NCBI RefSeq assembly: GCF_000200595.1
Contig: NC_014810.2
Span: forward strand, 1,250,311-1,314,310
DNA from: Helicobacter felis ATCC 49179
GTDB lineage: Bacteria; Campylobacterota; Campylobacteria; Campylobacterales; Helicobacteraceae
DNA: 64,000 bases
Direction of reading: 5' to 3'
Position numbers and translations under genes: made by a program
Shown: positions 1 to 8,960 of the stretch, one piece after another
Position numbering within the stretch: the stretch's first letter is position 1
Layout: each line of letters opens with the position of its first letter
The notes under the pieces: generated by a model
What the model saw: only the letters and a program-made list of their open reading frames with translations
The model's database searches: none
What the model was told of the DNA's origin: nothing

Positions 1-1
1 A

Positions 2-175
2 CAAAAGGCTTTAAGAGAGGAAATAATCCCCTTGCCCACTTATTCAAATGGCGCAATTGCTTTTGAATTTATGGAAAACTTCATTAAAGCCCTAGAAAAA
101 CAACAGATCGAAAAAGTTAAAGCGTTGTGGGATCAGAAGTTGGGGGCATATACTAGCGTGCTAGATCAAGGCTAA
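2..175 (+). CDS. Type I/IIG specificity (HsdS-like) protein, C-terminal end only
   Basis: Partial gene entering from the left edge; 57 residues are visible, ending at TAA 173-175. The visible part is the conserved helical tail seen again in the next two genes (FIKALEKQQIEKV, then ALWDQKLGAY). In HsdS-type subunits such a tail is the coiled-coil spacer that docks on the methyltransferase. The target recognition part lies outside the window, so neither specificity nor an upstream G tract can be judged. The near identity of the tail in all three genes suggests duplication or shuffling of half-specificity genes. Confidence 0.7.
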   Translation, partial: QKALREEIIPLPTYSNGAIAFEFMENFIKALEKQQIEKVKALWDQKLGAYTSVLDQG

Positions 176-297
176 GAACGCTTTCAATCCAGTTTTAAGG
201 GGCGTATTAATCCACCTTAAAAAAGGGTGAGCTAAGATTCTTTAAAAATTCTAAAGGTTAAATGATGGGATTTGACAAAAATAACCCCTATTTATGC

Positions 298-309
298 GGG
301 GGGGGGGGG
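298..309 (+). repeat. Poly-G tract, 12 G, in half-specificity gene 1
   Basis: Uninterrupted run of 12 G shortly after the start codons at 262/265. Runs of this length slip during replication in Helicobacter and act as on/off switches. Here 12 G places TAG immediately after the run; 10 or 13 G would join the upstream ATG to the target recognition domain. Confidence 0.9.
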
Positions 310-740
310 TAGATGTTACTCTTAGTGGCTTAAAATGGCGAGAGTTTAGAGTAGGAGAGCTTTTTCACATCAACACCCCTAAGAGAAAATTTGACGCTAA
401 TAAGGTGCGCTTTTGTATAGATGGATACCCCTATGTAGCTAGGGGAGCTAATAATAACGGCATTAGGGGCTATATTGATGAAGACCCTATTTTTTTAAAT
501 GAGGCTCCTAGTATTAGTTTTGGACAGGACACTGCTACGATTTTTTACCAAGACAAACCCTACTTTACGGGGGATAAGATTAAAGTTTTCACGCTTAAAG
601 AGGAATACTTAAGTCGGTATAGGGCTTTATTCTTAATTACTTGCATGCGTAAAACCTTTAGTGCCTTTAGTTGGGGTAGCACCTCCTTTAAACAAGGTAT
701 CTTAGAGAATCTTTTCATAAAATTACCCACTCACAAAGAT

Positions 741-841
741 GGCACTATTGCCTACGACTTAATGGAACACTTTATCAAAGCCCTAGAAAAGCAGCAGATC
801 GAAAAAGTTATGGCATTGTGGGATCAAAGATTAAAGGCGTA
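741..841 (+). repeat. Conserved helical-tail repeat, copy 2 of 3
   Basis: About 100 bp that also occur, diverged, at about 51-150 and about 1351-1449. It encodes the tail with the core ALEKQQIEKV then ALW. Such a shared 3' segment could support recombination that swaps target domains between the three genes (inference). Confidence 0.65.
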
Positions 842-880
842 TGAGGATACAATCTATGATAAAAATTAAAGGACTTATCA

Positions 881-1476
881 ATGGAACTTAAAGATAACAG
901 CCCTGTTGCCACTGGGGGGGGGGGGTAAGCCTAGAAAATCTTAAATGGCAAGCATTTAGCTTTAGCGAAGTCTTTATTTATGAAAGGGGGAGGCGTTATA
1001 AAAAAGAGGATCACACAAAGGGGGAAATCGCTTATATCTCTTCAAGTGCCATGAATAATGGCGTGGATGGCTATGTCGCCCCGCCTCCTTATATGAAAAT
1101 CTATGCCAACAAAATCACTTTAGCCAATAGCGGGAGTGTGGGGAGTTGCTTTTACCACCCCTACCCCTTTGTGGCTTCTGATCATTGCATGGTCATTTGG
1201 CTTAAAGAAAAGGAGCTTAACCGCCATTTAGCCCTTTTTTGCACCACGATTTTAAGGCATGGCGTGCAACACAAATACGGCTTTAATAGGGAAATCAACA
1301 AAGAGAGGCTTTTAGAGGAAAAATTTAGCCTGCCCGTCCATGCGCATAAGCAAATCGCCTACGACTTAATGGAAAACTTTATCAAAGCTTTAGAGAAACA
1401 ACAAATTGAGAAAGTCGAAGCGTTGTGGGAGGAAAAATTAGGGGCGTATGCTAGCGTGGTGAGTAAGGCGCGCTAG
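881..1476 (+). pseudogene. Second phase-variable half-specificity (single-TRD HsdS-like) gene, off as read
   Basis: ATG 881 follows a good AAAGGA site by 7 nt and lies 11 nt after the previous gene. It reads MELKDNSPVAT then glycines and stops at TAA 926, because the 12-G tract (914-925) puts the body out of frame. The body, from about 925, encodes VSLENLKWQAF, a target domain different from that of the preceding gene, and the same tail (FIKALEKQQIEKV, ALWEEKLGAY). With 10 or 13 G the whole would be a protein of about 198 aa. An internal ATG at 1051 opens a 141-aa frame but would lose the first part of the target domain. The role is DNA target recognition for a type I or IIG/BcgI-like system (family knowledge). 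Confidence 0.75.
914..925 (+). repeat. Poly-G tract, 12 G, in half-specificity gene 2
   Basis: Run of 12 G, 11 codons after ATG 881. It has the same length and the same phase consequence as the tract at 298-309: 12 G gives an immediate TAA, 10 or 13 G restores the frame. Confidence 0.9.
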
Positions 1477-1490
1477 ATACCACCCATCCC

Positions 1491-4400
1491 CTAATGTCCT
1501 TCATCGTGATAAAACCATCCCTTTTTACTCAAGGGTTTTAGCAAGCTTTGGCATAGCCTACTAGCAGAACCCAAGCCCTTAACCTGTTTTTTCTCATCTA
1601 AATACAAACAAGGCACGCCTTGCATGCTCACCATTATATAATCCTGCAAATACGCCTTCAAGGCGGACACATCGTATTGTTCACTCTTAAACATCTGCGC
1701 GCACTCCGCCTGTGTGTTCGCACGCAAATATTCCGGGCGCAAACATGCCCCGGGGTATTTAGAAAAGAAAGTAGAGGCGTTGTAAAGCGTGGAGGTGTTA
1801 TAAAGATCATCATTGCGATCGATCTCCAAAGTCCCTTGATTCTCTAAAAACTGGGCGACTCGCCTCAAGGCAAAGAAATTTACAGGGCGTAGGGGCTGTT
1901 GTTCGTCCATCAGGGTAGCGGTTTTCTCTTTAGAAGGGTCAAGGGCTTTATAATTGTCATTTTGATTGGTAGGTAGGCAGTAATTGCCCCAAAAATGCGT
2001 GTCCTCATCTAGGCTACAAGAACAGATACAAATACATTGCCCCTTAGAGTCTTTTTGGCGCGCATGGGTGCGGGCTATTTTGAGCGCGTTGAGCAGATTG
2101 TAGCCCAGATGGGGATTAGAATTGCCCATGATGAGGTCGTAAACTAAGGACACGCTATCAAAGTCTTGGTAAATGGTGTAGGCAATGCGCCCATCATAGG
2201 CATTTCCTAACTCAGGACGACTATTGATAAAATCCTGCATTCTTCTGCCCAAATCCCCACAACCTCCCCCATATTTAAACTCTTGAATCCGCGCTAGGGT
2301 GTGCACATACCACACCGCATCTAACCCTTGCGCGTGGGCGCGCATGAGGGGTTGGTAGATAAAATTTAGAGCACGCATAAAAGTTTGGGCGATTTCTTTT
2401 GTAGAAGCGGGGGTGTTTTTTTGGCAATTATCCTTAGAACCCCCCTCTAAGAGGGCAAAGAGAAACAACATCGCTTGTTGTTGGATACGCTTTAATAACG
2501 CTTTTTCTTTATCATTGTTGGGTTTAAAATTAGCCAGTAAAGGCAGAGATTCTAGCGCGCTTTGGGCTTGTTGTTCCAATTCAGGCAACACGCTTTGCAA
2601 CAGACTCGCGTGATCTTGCTTGCAGGTGGGGTCTTGTGCATGCGCCTCTTGTAGGGCGTTTTCTAGGCGCGTGTGCATGGTATCTAGGCGTTGCAAAAAT
2701 AGCGCAGCTAGGGCGATCTCTTTGGGAGGGGAGTAGAGTGCCCACGCTTGTAGGGCCTTACAGAGAGGGTTTTTAGAGTTAAAGCCGCGTAATTGATCCT
2801 TAGTGTGCAGATACAAGCAGGGGTTATTATCAAAGCTCAAGAGCCTAAAGGTTGTGAGATAAGCGCGATACGCAGAGGGGCTAAAACTTTGGGTGTTGAA
2901 GATTTGCTGGCAATTTTGTACGCTAGCTGGGCTTAGGTATTTGGGGTGAAAGCAGGGGGTGGGGTTGGTGCGCAACAACCATGCAGAGAGGTACTCGGGG
3001 TGTTTGAGAGTATCTATATAATAGTTTTTGCTATAAAAAAACGCCTCTACGCGCGCCCTATAGTGCAAATTCCATAGTTTAAGGGTCTGCTGTTGGTTAA
3101 CAGAAAGATTCTTCAACCATCTAGCTTTGGCATCGTACCAATCCATAGCCCAAGCACTGCCAAGAGGGAGATGAAACTTATCCTTGTCCCAAATTAGATC
3201 CCATGCCAGTTGCGCACTTTTAAAATCTTCTAGCCATGGGCTAGGGGGGATGTCAGCGGGTAGGGCGCAAGCGTCTTTAGTTTCACAAACATGGGTGGAG
3301 TTATAATAGGTTTTAAGATCGCTTAAATACGCGTTAGGATCGAGCCCTTGTTGGTGCGCTTGGATGAGGGGGGTGTAGATGAAGTCTAGTAGGCGTGCGT
3401 ATTCTTGAGCTAATAGGGGGGCGGGGGTGCTAGCAAGAAAGAGCAGGGGCTCTATAGACCAATTTGATGGGTCGAATCGAGCAATCGAGCCTTGTAAGAG
3501 GGCTAAGAGATGCAGGCTCTCATAATCTAACAAGTAAGCCCACTTAGAGCCTTGCAGAGAGGCTAGGGGGGTGGCTTGTAAAATGGCACGGACATATTGT
3601 TGCAGGGTCAAAAACCAATTGGAGGGGGGATGCAGGTAGCCATCCTGATCCATAGGAGAATTCCATATATTTTTGAGAAAATCTTGAGCGTTTTGAAAAG
3701 CTATCATCAAGTCTTTAGGTAGTGGCGCGCCCATTTGAGGGGGGTGGGCTTGCAACACACGGCAAAGGGGATTTTTAGAGCGGAAAGTTTTGAGGGTGTT
3801 TTGGGGGGTGAGATAGAGGCAGGGTTGGTTGTCAAAGCCTATGAGGCGAAAGGCGCGTAAATACTTTTGCAAGGGGGCATTAGGGCGTGCCAAGACATCG
3901 TGGCATGTTGCCTTCATCTGCTTAGATAATGCCGTGTTAAAGCAAAGATGGGGGAAACTCTTAAGGGTTTGCTCTAGGGGCTTAGTTTGACTGGCCATCT
4001 CTTGCAAACCATCAGCGCGCACATAAAGTGCAGCAACATAGGATTGACTCAACGCCTGAAAAAATTCTACATCCAAGCCCAAAGGCTTGAACATTTCATT
4101 GTAATAAGCCTCACCGGTATAGGGTCCTAATTCGATGCTAAAAATACTCAGCCCGGGAATAGGTCTTGCGCTCAAATACAGAGTTTTTAGTTGTGCGAAG
4201 ATCGTAGGGTTTGCAGAGGCGAGATTGCGATCTTTTAAAAAGCCCTCCGCCTCAAATCCTTCAGGTTTAGAGATGCTAGTCTGTTGCCCCAAAAAGTGCA
4301 GGTAAGCACTCACATCGAGCCCTTGTTGCGCGCTTTGGATCAGGAGCGCATAAACTAGCTTTAAACTGGTAGAAAAATTTTCTAATAAGGCTTCTTTGTC

Positions 4401-4880
4401 AAGCGGATCAGGATTAAAGACACCATCGGCATAGATGTCATCTGGGGAGAGATCACTATAACAACTCACACTAGGAATTTTGTCGCGCACCAAAAAAAAG
4501 ACATGCAGAATTTCAAAGCTTCTAATGCGCATGGCTAGGGGCTTGGGCAAACTGGCTTGAATCTGCTTAATTGTAGGGAGTGCATCTACCATTTTTGTAG
4601 CTAGATCAATCCAAGCCTTGGCATGGTCGTAGAGCTCGCCAGCATCATAAATAGTGGTGTCTACATGGTTGCAAGTTGCCTCCTTGGAGGTCTCTTTAAC
4701 AGCCTTGAGGATGGAGTCATAAAGGTTTTGGCTGGCTTGGTAAAAAGCCTCTTTGTCTAGGGGGAATTGCGCGCTGTTGGGGGGTGTGTGCTGGGCGCGC
4801 GCGATAAACCAAAAGCTCAGTAAAAAGACTGCTAGAAAGGTAGGGATCACAAACCATGGCCATACTGCATGTTTTTTCAT
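1491..4880 (-). CDS. Large exported cysteine-module protein A (unknown function)
   Basis: 1129 aa, not recognised. A basic start and a hydrophobic stretch at residues about 9-27 look like an uncleaved signal anchor, so the rest is probably periplasmic or surface-exposed. The remainder is three tandem units. Each has a helical part with a 'LLDYESLHLLALL' type motif and a 'LDFIYTPLIQA..QGLD' motif, then a cysteine part with the pattern C-F-x-P-x-Y-L, then C, then PCLYL and a final C about 15-17 residues later. CLYL motifs fall near residues 355, 690 and 1100. Proteins B (4877-7060) and C (9608-12403) are paralogs; A is the fullest copy. It overlaps B by 4 bp, so the two are probably translated together. 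Regular cysteines suggest disulfides and solenoid-like packing (inference). No enzyme motif was seen. Confidence 0.7.
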   Translation of the reverse strand: MKKHAVWPWFVIPTFLAVFLLSFWFIARAQHTPPNSAQFPLDKEAFYQASQNLYDSILKAVKETSKEATCNHVDTTIYDAGELYDHAKAWIDLATKMVDALPTIKQIQASLPKPLAMRIRSFEILHVFFLVRDKIPSVSCYSDLSPDDIYADGVFNPDPLDKEALLENFSTSLKLVYALLIQSAQQGLDVSAYLHFLGQQTSISKPEGFEAEGFLKDRNLASANPTIFAQLKTLYLSARPIPGLSIFSIELGPYTGEAYYNEMFKPLGLDVEFFQALSQSYVAALYVRADGLQEMASQTKPLEQTLKSFPHLCFNTALSKQMKATCHDVLARPNAPLQKYLRAFRLIGFDNQPCLYLTPQNTLKTFRSKNPLCRVLQAHPPQMGAPLPKDLMIAFQNAQDFLKNIWNSPMDQDGYLHPPSNWFLTLQQYVRAILQATPLASLQGSKWAYLLDYESLHLLALLQGSIARFDPSNWSIEPLLFLASTPAPLLAQEYARLLDFIYTPLIQAHQQGLDPNAYLSDLKTYYNSTHVCETKDACALPADIPPSPWLEDFKSAQLAWDLIWDKDKFHLPLGSAWAMDWYDAKARWLKNLSVNQQQTLKLWNLHYRARVEAFFYSKNYYIDTLKHPEYLSAWLLRTNPTPCFHPKYLSPASVQNCQQIFNTQSFSPSAYRAYLTTFRLLSFDNNPCLYLHTKDQLRGFNSKNPLCKALQAWALYSPPKEIALAALFLQRLDTMHTRLENALQEAHAQDPTCKQDHASLLQSVLPELEQQAQSALESLPLLANFKPNNDKEKALLKRIQQQAMLFLFALLEGGSKDNCQKNTPASTKEIAQTFMRALNFIYQPLMRAHAQGLDAVWYVHTLARIQEFKYGGGCGDLGRRMQDFINSRPELGNAYDGRIAYTIYQDFDSVSLVYDLIMGNSNPHLGYNLLNALKIARTHARQKDSKGQCICICSCSLDEDTHFWGNYCLPTNQNDNYKALDPSKEKTATLMDEQQPLRPVNFFALRRVAQFLENQGTLEIDRNDDLYNTSTLYNASTFFSKYPGACLRPEYLRANTQAECAQMFKSEQYDVSALKAYLQDYIMVSMQGVPCLYLDEKKQVKGLGSASRLCQSLLKPLSKKGWFYHDEGH

Positions 4881-7060
4881 CGGTTGACAAGTGTCCTTTT
4901 TAAAATATGGCTTGGGGGAGAGAAATTAGGGGGTCGTGTTTGCAGGGCTTGACAGAGGGGGTTTTTAGAGTTAAAGCCGCGTAATTGCTCTTTGGCGTGT
5001 AGATACAAGCAGGGGCTATTATCCACGCTTAAAAGTCTCATGCTTTCTAAATAGTCGCGGATTTTAGATTGGTTAAAGCTTTGCTTTTCTAGGATTAGTT
5101 GGCAGTCGTGCACGCTCTGCTGGTTTAAATATTTGGGGGTGAAGCAGGGGGTGGGGTTGGCACGCAAGCGATCTGCAGAAATTTTTTCTGGGTGTAATAG
5201 CGTGTCTATATAAAAGTCTTTGTTGGCAAAAAACGCCTCAATGCGTTTTTTATAATACAAATCCCATAGCGGGGCCTCTTTAGGAGTCCACCATTTGGCT
5301 AAATCCCTATAAAATAAAAACCCGCGCTTTTCATCCCACGCGGGAACATTCCAGTCTACAGGGGAAATACTTTCAGAAGAATAACCATCTTTATACCTCC
5401 TTACAAGATAACTACCTAATTTGGCGATTCTAAAATCTTCAAGCCACGGGCTCTCTGGAGTATTGTCAGGGCGCGCGCAGAGTTTATCTTGGGCGCAGGG
5501 GTTGGGGAATTTGGGGGCGGATTTTTTGAGGTCTTTTAAATACACGCTAGGGTCTAAGCCTTGCTTAGTGGCTTCTATTAAGGGGGTGTAGAAAAAATGG
5601 ATCAGATGGAGGTAATGGTATGCCAACATGGGGGCAGAAATGAATGCAGGATAGTGTTTATCCATGTCAAAATCAAAAGAGCCCAAAGAACCTCTCAGAA
5701 GGGCTAAAAGATGGAGGCGTTCGTAATCGAGCAAATGATGCCATTTAGCCCCCCGCAGAGAGGCTAGGGGGGTGGCTTGCAAAATGGCTTGCAGGCGTTT
5801 TTTAAAAGGTTTGAGGTCATGGGGGGGTGTATCTAACATGTACATTAAGGTGTCTTGTGCCTCTTGAAAGGCTTTGACTAAATTGGAGGGCACAACTACA
5901 CCCATTTGGGGAGGGTTTGCTTGTAAGCTCTGACAAAGGGGGTCTTTGGAGGGGAAGGCTTGGATCGTGTTTTGGGGGGTGAGATAGAGGCAGGGTTGAT
6001 TACCAAAGGCGATGAGGCGGCTTATGCGGAAGTAATAATAGAGAGGCGCACTGGGATTCTTTAAGAAGGCTTGGCACGCTAGGATGTCTTCTTTAGAGGC
6101 ATTGAGGCAGTCATAGATATTTAGACGATCAAGAGGAATAGGGGGCTTAGAGGTGCTTAGGGCGCGCACACCATTTAACCAAGTTTGAAAGCGATAAGCG
6201 TAATAATTTTTCCAACGCTGTATATCTTGCAGGCTCAAGCCTAGAATTTTTTGGACCTGTTTATAGTAAGCCATTTCTTCTTGCCCGTCAATCCCATAAT
6301 CGAATCTATTGAAGAGGAAATTATCTAGACCCGCTCTTAGGATTTTAAGGCGCAAGATAGTCGGCGAGGAATCTTTGGCTAACATGTCTTTTAAGGTTTT
6401 GAGCTTGGTGTCGTAGTCCTCTGAGGAGAAGTGCAGTTGTGCTAGCAGGGCGCTTTGGTAATCGTATGTGCTGAACACAAAGCCAGTTCCCCAATTTAAA
6501 GTGCGCAAAAAAGATTCTAAGGGCAAGCCCTGTTTAGAGGCGTTGAGTAGTAAGGGGCAAAAAAACTCTAGGTTTTGTTGCAAGACCTCTAAGAGTTTTT
6601 GAGCTTCAAGGGGCTTTGGAGGGGGTGCGCCGTGTTCTAGCGCGTCCTCACAATCTACCTCGTTATTAATCTTAGCGCGCACTATTGCCAAGACATGCAA
6701 GGCCTCAAAGCTCCTAATTTGGTTGTAAAGGGGGAGGTTTTTTAAGCGCGCCATAAAAGGCACATGGTCTATCATTTGGGTAGCTAGGCTAATCCATGTT
6801 TTGTAACGCCGTGCCACGACCTGTGGGGTCATCGCCGATTGGTCCATTTGGCTAGGCACGCATTCTGCCTTAAGAGCCACTTTTAAGGCGGTGTTGTGGG
6901 CATTTACAAGCGAATCATAGAGGTCCTTAGCCGCCTTGAAAAAGGCTTGTTCTTGGGGATTTGTAGGTGTGTGTGCGCCTAAGCCAAAACTAGGCATAAA
7001 GAAGAATAAGAAAATAGAGATGATAGCCCAAGAATGTTTTCTTACCTGTTTTGATACCAT
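4877..7060 (-). CDS. Large exported cysteine-module protein B, shorter paralog
   Basis: 727 aa, unknown function. N-terminal hydrophobic stretch at residues about 10-28 ending in a signal-peptidase-like GLGA. It carries only two of the three units of protein A: PCLYL motifs near residues 365 and 700, the second followed by GFNSKNPLC. The protein ends shortly after with an unrelated tail (ILKRTLVNR), so the third unit has been lost. ATG 7060 lies inside the 3' end of fcl (19-bp overlap) and the 3' end overlaps protein A by 4 bp, giving a translationally coupled fcl-B-A transcript. Confidence 0.7.
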   Translation of the reverse strand: MVSKQVRKHSWAIISIFLFFFMPSFGLGAHTPTNPQEQAFFKAAKDLYDSLVNAHNTALKVALKAECVPSQMDQSAMTPQVVARRYKTWISLATQMIDHVPFMARLKNLPLYNQIRSFEALHVLAIVRAKINNEVDCEDALEHGAPPPKPLEAQKLLEVLQQNLEFFCPLLLNASKQGLPLESFLRTLNWGTGFVFSTYDYQSALLAQLHFSSEDYDTKLKTLKDMLAKDSSPTILRLKILRAGLDNFLFNRFDYGIDGQEEMAYYKQVQKILGLSLQDIQRWKNYYAYRFQTWLNGVRALSTSKPPIPLDRLNIYDCLNASKEDILACQAFLKNPSAPLYYYFRISRLIAFGNQPCLYLTPQNTIQAFPSKDPLCQSLQANPPQMGVVVPSNLVKAFQEAQDTLMYMLDTPPHDLKPFKKRLQAILQATPLASLRGAKWHHLLDYERLHLLALLRGSLGSFDFDMDKHYPAFISAPMLAYHYLHLIHFFYTPLIEATKQGLDPSVYLKDLKKSAPKFPNPCAQDKLCARPDNTPESPWLEDFRIAKLGSYLVRRYKDGYSSESISPVDWNVPAWDEKRGFLFYRDLAKWWTPKEAPLWDLYYKKRIEAFFANKDFYIDTLLHPEKISADRLRANPTPCFTPKYLNQQSVHDCQLILEKQSFNQSKIRDYLESMRLLSVDNSPCLYLHAKEQLRGFNSKNPLCQALQTRPPNFSPPSHILKRTLVNR

Positions 7061-8061
7061 TGATACACTTCTTCAATGCCCTTTCTTAAGGGAATACTTG
7101 CCCTCCAGCCCAAACTAGCGATTTTACTCACATCGCTACACTTTAACAAAGTCCCATCGGGCTTAGAGGTGTCAAAAACCAACGCTCCCCTAAAGCCCAC
7201 AATCTCTTTAATCAAGTTGGCTAAATCTCTAATGCTAATATCCTCCCCTGTGCCAATGTTGGTATGATTGAGTGTAGCACTAGCTTGTTGGTGTTTTAAG
7301 AGGAATACGCACCCCCGGGCTAAATCACGCACATGTAAAAACTCGCGTCTAGGCGCGCCACTGCCCCAAATTTGCACCCCTTGTGCGCTCACTCCGTGTT
7401 GTTCTAAGAGATTTAAGGCTTCTTGTTGGCTAGACACTTGCAAATCTTGCAACACCAAATCTAGGCGGTTGTTTTCTAGCAAATGGGCTAGGTGCATTTT
7501 TCTTAAGAGCGCGGGCACAACATGGGAGTTTTGCAGATCGAAGTTATCATGCTCGCCGTATAAATTGGTGGGCATCGCGCTGATAAAATGAGTCCCATAC
7601 TGGGCGTTGTAAGATTCGCACATCTTAAGCCCGGCGATTTTGGCAATAGCATAAGGTTCGTTAGTGGACTCTAGGGGGCTGGTGAGTAGGGCTTGCTCTT
7701 TAATAGGCTGAGGGCACTCTCCGGGGTAAATACAAGTGGAGCCTAAAAAGAGAAGTTTTTTAACCCCATACTTGTAGGCGCAGTGGATTGTGTTGGTTTG
7801 GATGGCTAAATTTTGGTAGATAAAATCCGCGCGGTAAGTGTTATTAGCCAAAATCCCCCCCACTTTAGCCGCGGCTAAAATGACGATGTCGGGGCGTTCT
7901 ATCTCAAAAAATTGTTCGACCGCATTTTGCTGTGTTAAGTCTAACTCAGAATGGGTTTTTAAAATTAAGTTATTAAAACCTTGCTCTTGCAAACACGCCA
8001 CTAGCGCGCGCCCCACTAAGCCCCTATGCCCGGCTACAAAAATTTTATCACCCTCTTGCAT
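7042..8061 (-). CDS. fcl: GDP-L-fucose synthase
   Basis: NADPH-dependent 3,5-epimerase/4-reductase converting GDP-4-keto-6-deoxymannose to GDP-L-fucose in the cytosol, the donor for fucosylated (Lewis-type) O-antigen. 339 aa. The N-terminal nucleotide site is GHRGLVG. The SDR catalytic pair is seen as YAIAK, with an upstream GSTCIYP serine motif. C-terminal substrate-domain motifs such as GAPRREFLHVRDLA are present. ATG 8061 is chosen over the longer frame because AGGAGA precedes it and homologs begin at that point. A near-ideal promoter lies just upstream. Its 3' end overlaps protein B. No gmd (GDP-mannose dehydratase) partner is in the window. Confidence 0.93.
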   Translation of the reverse strand: MQEGDKIFVAGHRGLVGRALVACLQEQGFNNLILKTHSELDLTQQNAVEQFFEIERPDIVILAAAKVGGILANNTYRADFIYQNLAIQTNTIHCAYKYGVKKLLFLGSTCIYPGECPQPIKEQALLTSPLESTNEPYAIAKIAGLKMCESYNAQYGTHFISAMPTNLYGEHDNFDLQNSHVVPALLRKMHLAHLLENNRLDLVLQDLQVSSQQEALNLLEQHGVSAQGVQIWGSGAPRREFLHVRDLARGCVFLLKHQQASATLNHTNIGTGEDISIRDLANLIKEIVGFRGALVFDTSKPDGTLLKCSDVSKIASLGWRASIPLRKGIEEVYQWYQNR

Positions 8062-8085
8062 GCACTCTCCTAGTCTTAAACAACT

Positions 8086-8114
8086 ATGATAGCAGGGCAG
8101 GGCGGGCATGTCAA
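8086..8114 (-). promoter_or_regulatory. Sigma70-type promoter of fcl
   Basis: On the minus strand TTGACA (8114-8109), 17-bp spacer, TATCAT (8091-8086). Predicted start about 8079, giving a leader of about 18 nt that contains the AGGAGA site. A consensus -35 is rare in Helicobacter, so this promoter is expected to be strong. Confidence 0.75.
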
Positions 8115-8192
8115 GGCAAGCTAGCACCCTTAAGTGCGCGCTTTACTTCTTAAGCGCGGGGCTTAAAGTTTAGGGGTGTAGCTGAAGCAATC

Positions 8193-8960
8193 TTAGGCGC
8201 GATACCAATGGGGGAGGGTTGTGAGGCGGTCGCAATCATCAAACATGCAATCCATATCCTTAACCTTAGACACATCCCAACTATCCAAAGGTTGGTTAAA
8301 TTGTTCGCAACCAGCAAACATGCCAAAAGTGTTTTTGACACTAGATACATCCCAGTCTCCTAAGGGTTGGTTAAAGCTAGTGCAACCATTAAACATGTGT
8401 TTCATATCCTTAACATTAGAAACATCCCAGCTATTTAAGTGTTGATTAAAGTTTTTACAATCTTGAAACATGGCACGCATGTCTTCCACTCTAGACACAT
8501 TCCAATCATCTAAAGACTGGTTAAAATTCTCACAATCTTGAAACATACGATACATATTTGTAATCCTAGACACATCCCAGTTATCCAAAGGTTGGTTAAA
8601 ACTAGAGCATCCATTAAACATACCATCTATGCTTTTTACACTGGAGATGTTCCAATTATTTAGGGATTGATTAAAATTTTTGCACTTAGTAAACATACCT
8701 CCCATTTTTTCCACACTAGACACATCCCAGTTATCTAGGGGCTGGTTAAAATCCTCACAACAAAAAAACATACACCACATCTCCATGACACTAGACACAT
8801 TCCAGTTGTTTAAGGGCTGATTAAAGCATATACAATGAGAAAACATACCGCTCATGCATTCTACCCTAGACACATTCCAACTTGAAATATCATGGTCAAA
8901 GTGGATAGCATTATTAAACATGTTTCGCATGTCGGTTACATGCGAAGTATCCCAAGTTTC
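8193..8960 (-). repeat. Ten tandem 75-bp units encoding DUF285 repeats
   Basis: Unit length is constant at 75 bp (25 codons). Units share the codons for FNQ.L..W and MF..C. The array can gain or lose units in frame by homologous slippage. The last unit is degenerate (ending PHWYRA). Confidence 0.8.

Larger units (their letters stand above)
262..869 (+). pseudogene. Phase-variable half-specificity (single-TRD HsdS-like) gene, off as read
   Basis: An AAGG site precedes tandem ATGs at 262 and 265, which read about a dozen codons into a run of 12 G (298-309) and then hit TAG at 310. The remaining coding sequence lies in another frame, open from ATG 294, and gives 191 aa: one target recognition domain (from LSGLKWREF), then the helical tail FIKALEKQQIEKV. 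With 10 or 13 G the upstream ATG would be in frame. Full HsdS has two target domains; a single-domain protein would act as a homodimer or half subunit giving DNA specificity to a methyltransferase. No hsdM or hsdR is visible here. The ORF from 294 has no ribosome site of its own, so the upstream start is preferred. The family assignment is firm; the off state depends on correct G counting. Confidence 0.75.

Noticed and set aside
5821-5827. G7 run inside protein B as a phase-variation tract
   Set aside because: Only seven bases, and the frame is open; too short to expect frequent slippage compared with the G12, G9 and (AG)10 repeats.
7268-8089. Plus-strand frames opposite fcl as genes
   Set aside because: fcl has clear motifs, start and promoter on the minus strand; the plus-strand frames lack ribosome sites and homology.
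8193-8960. CRISPR-like array
   Set aside because: The 75-bp periodicity is coding, in frame, with no identical repeat/spacer structure; it encodes DUF285 units.
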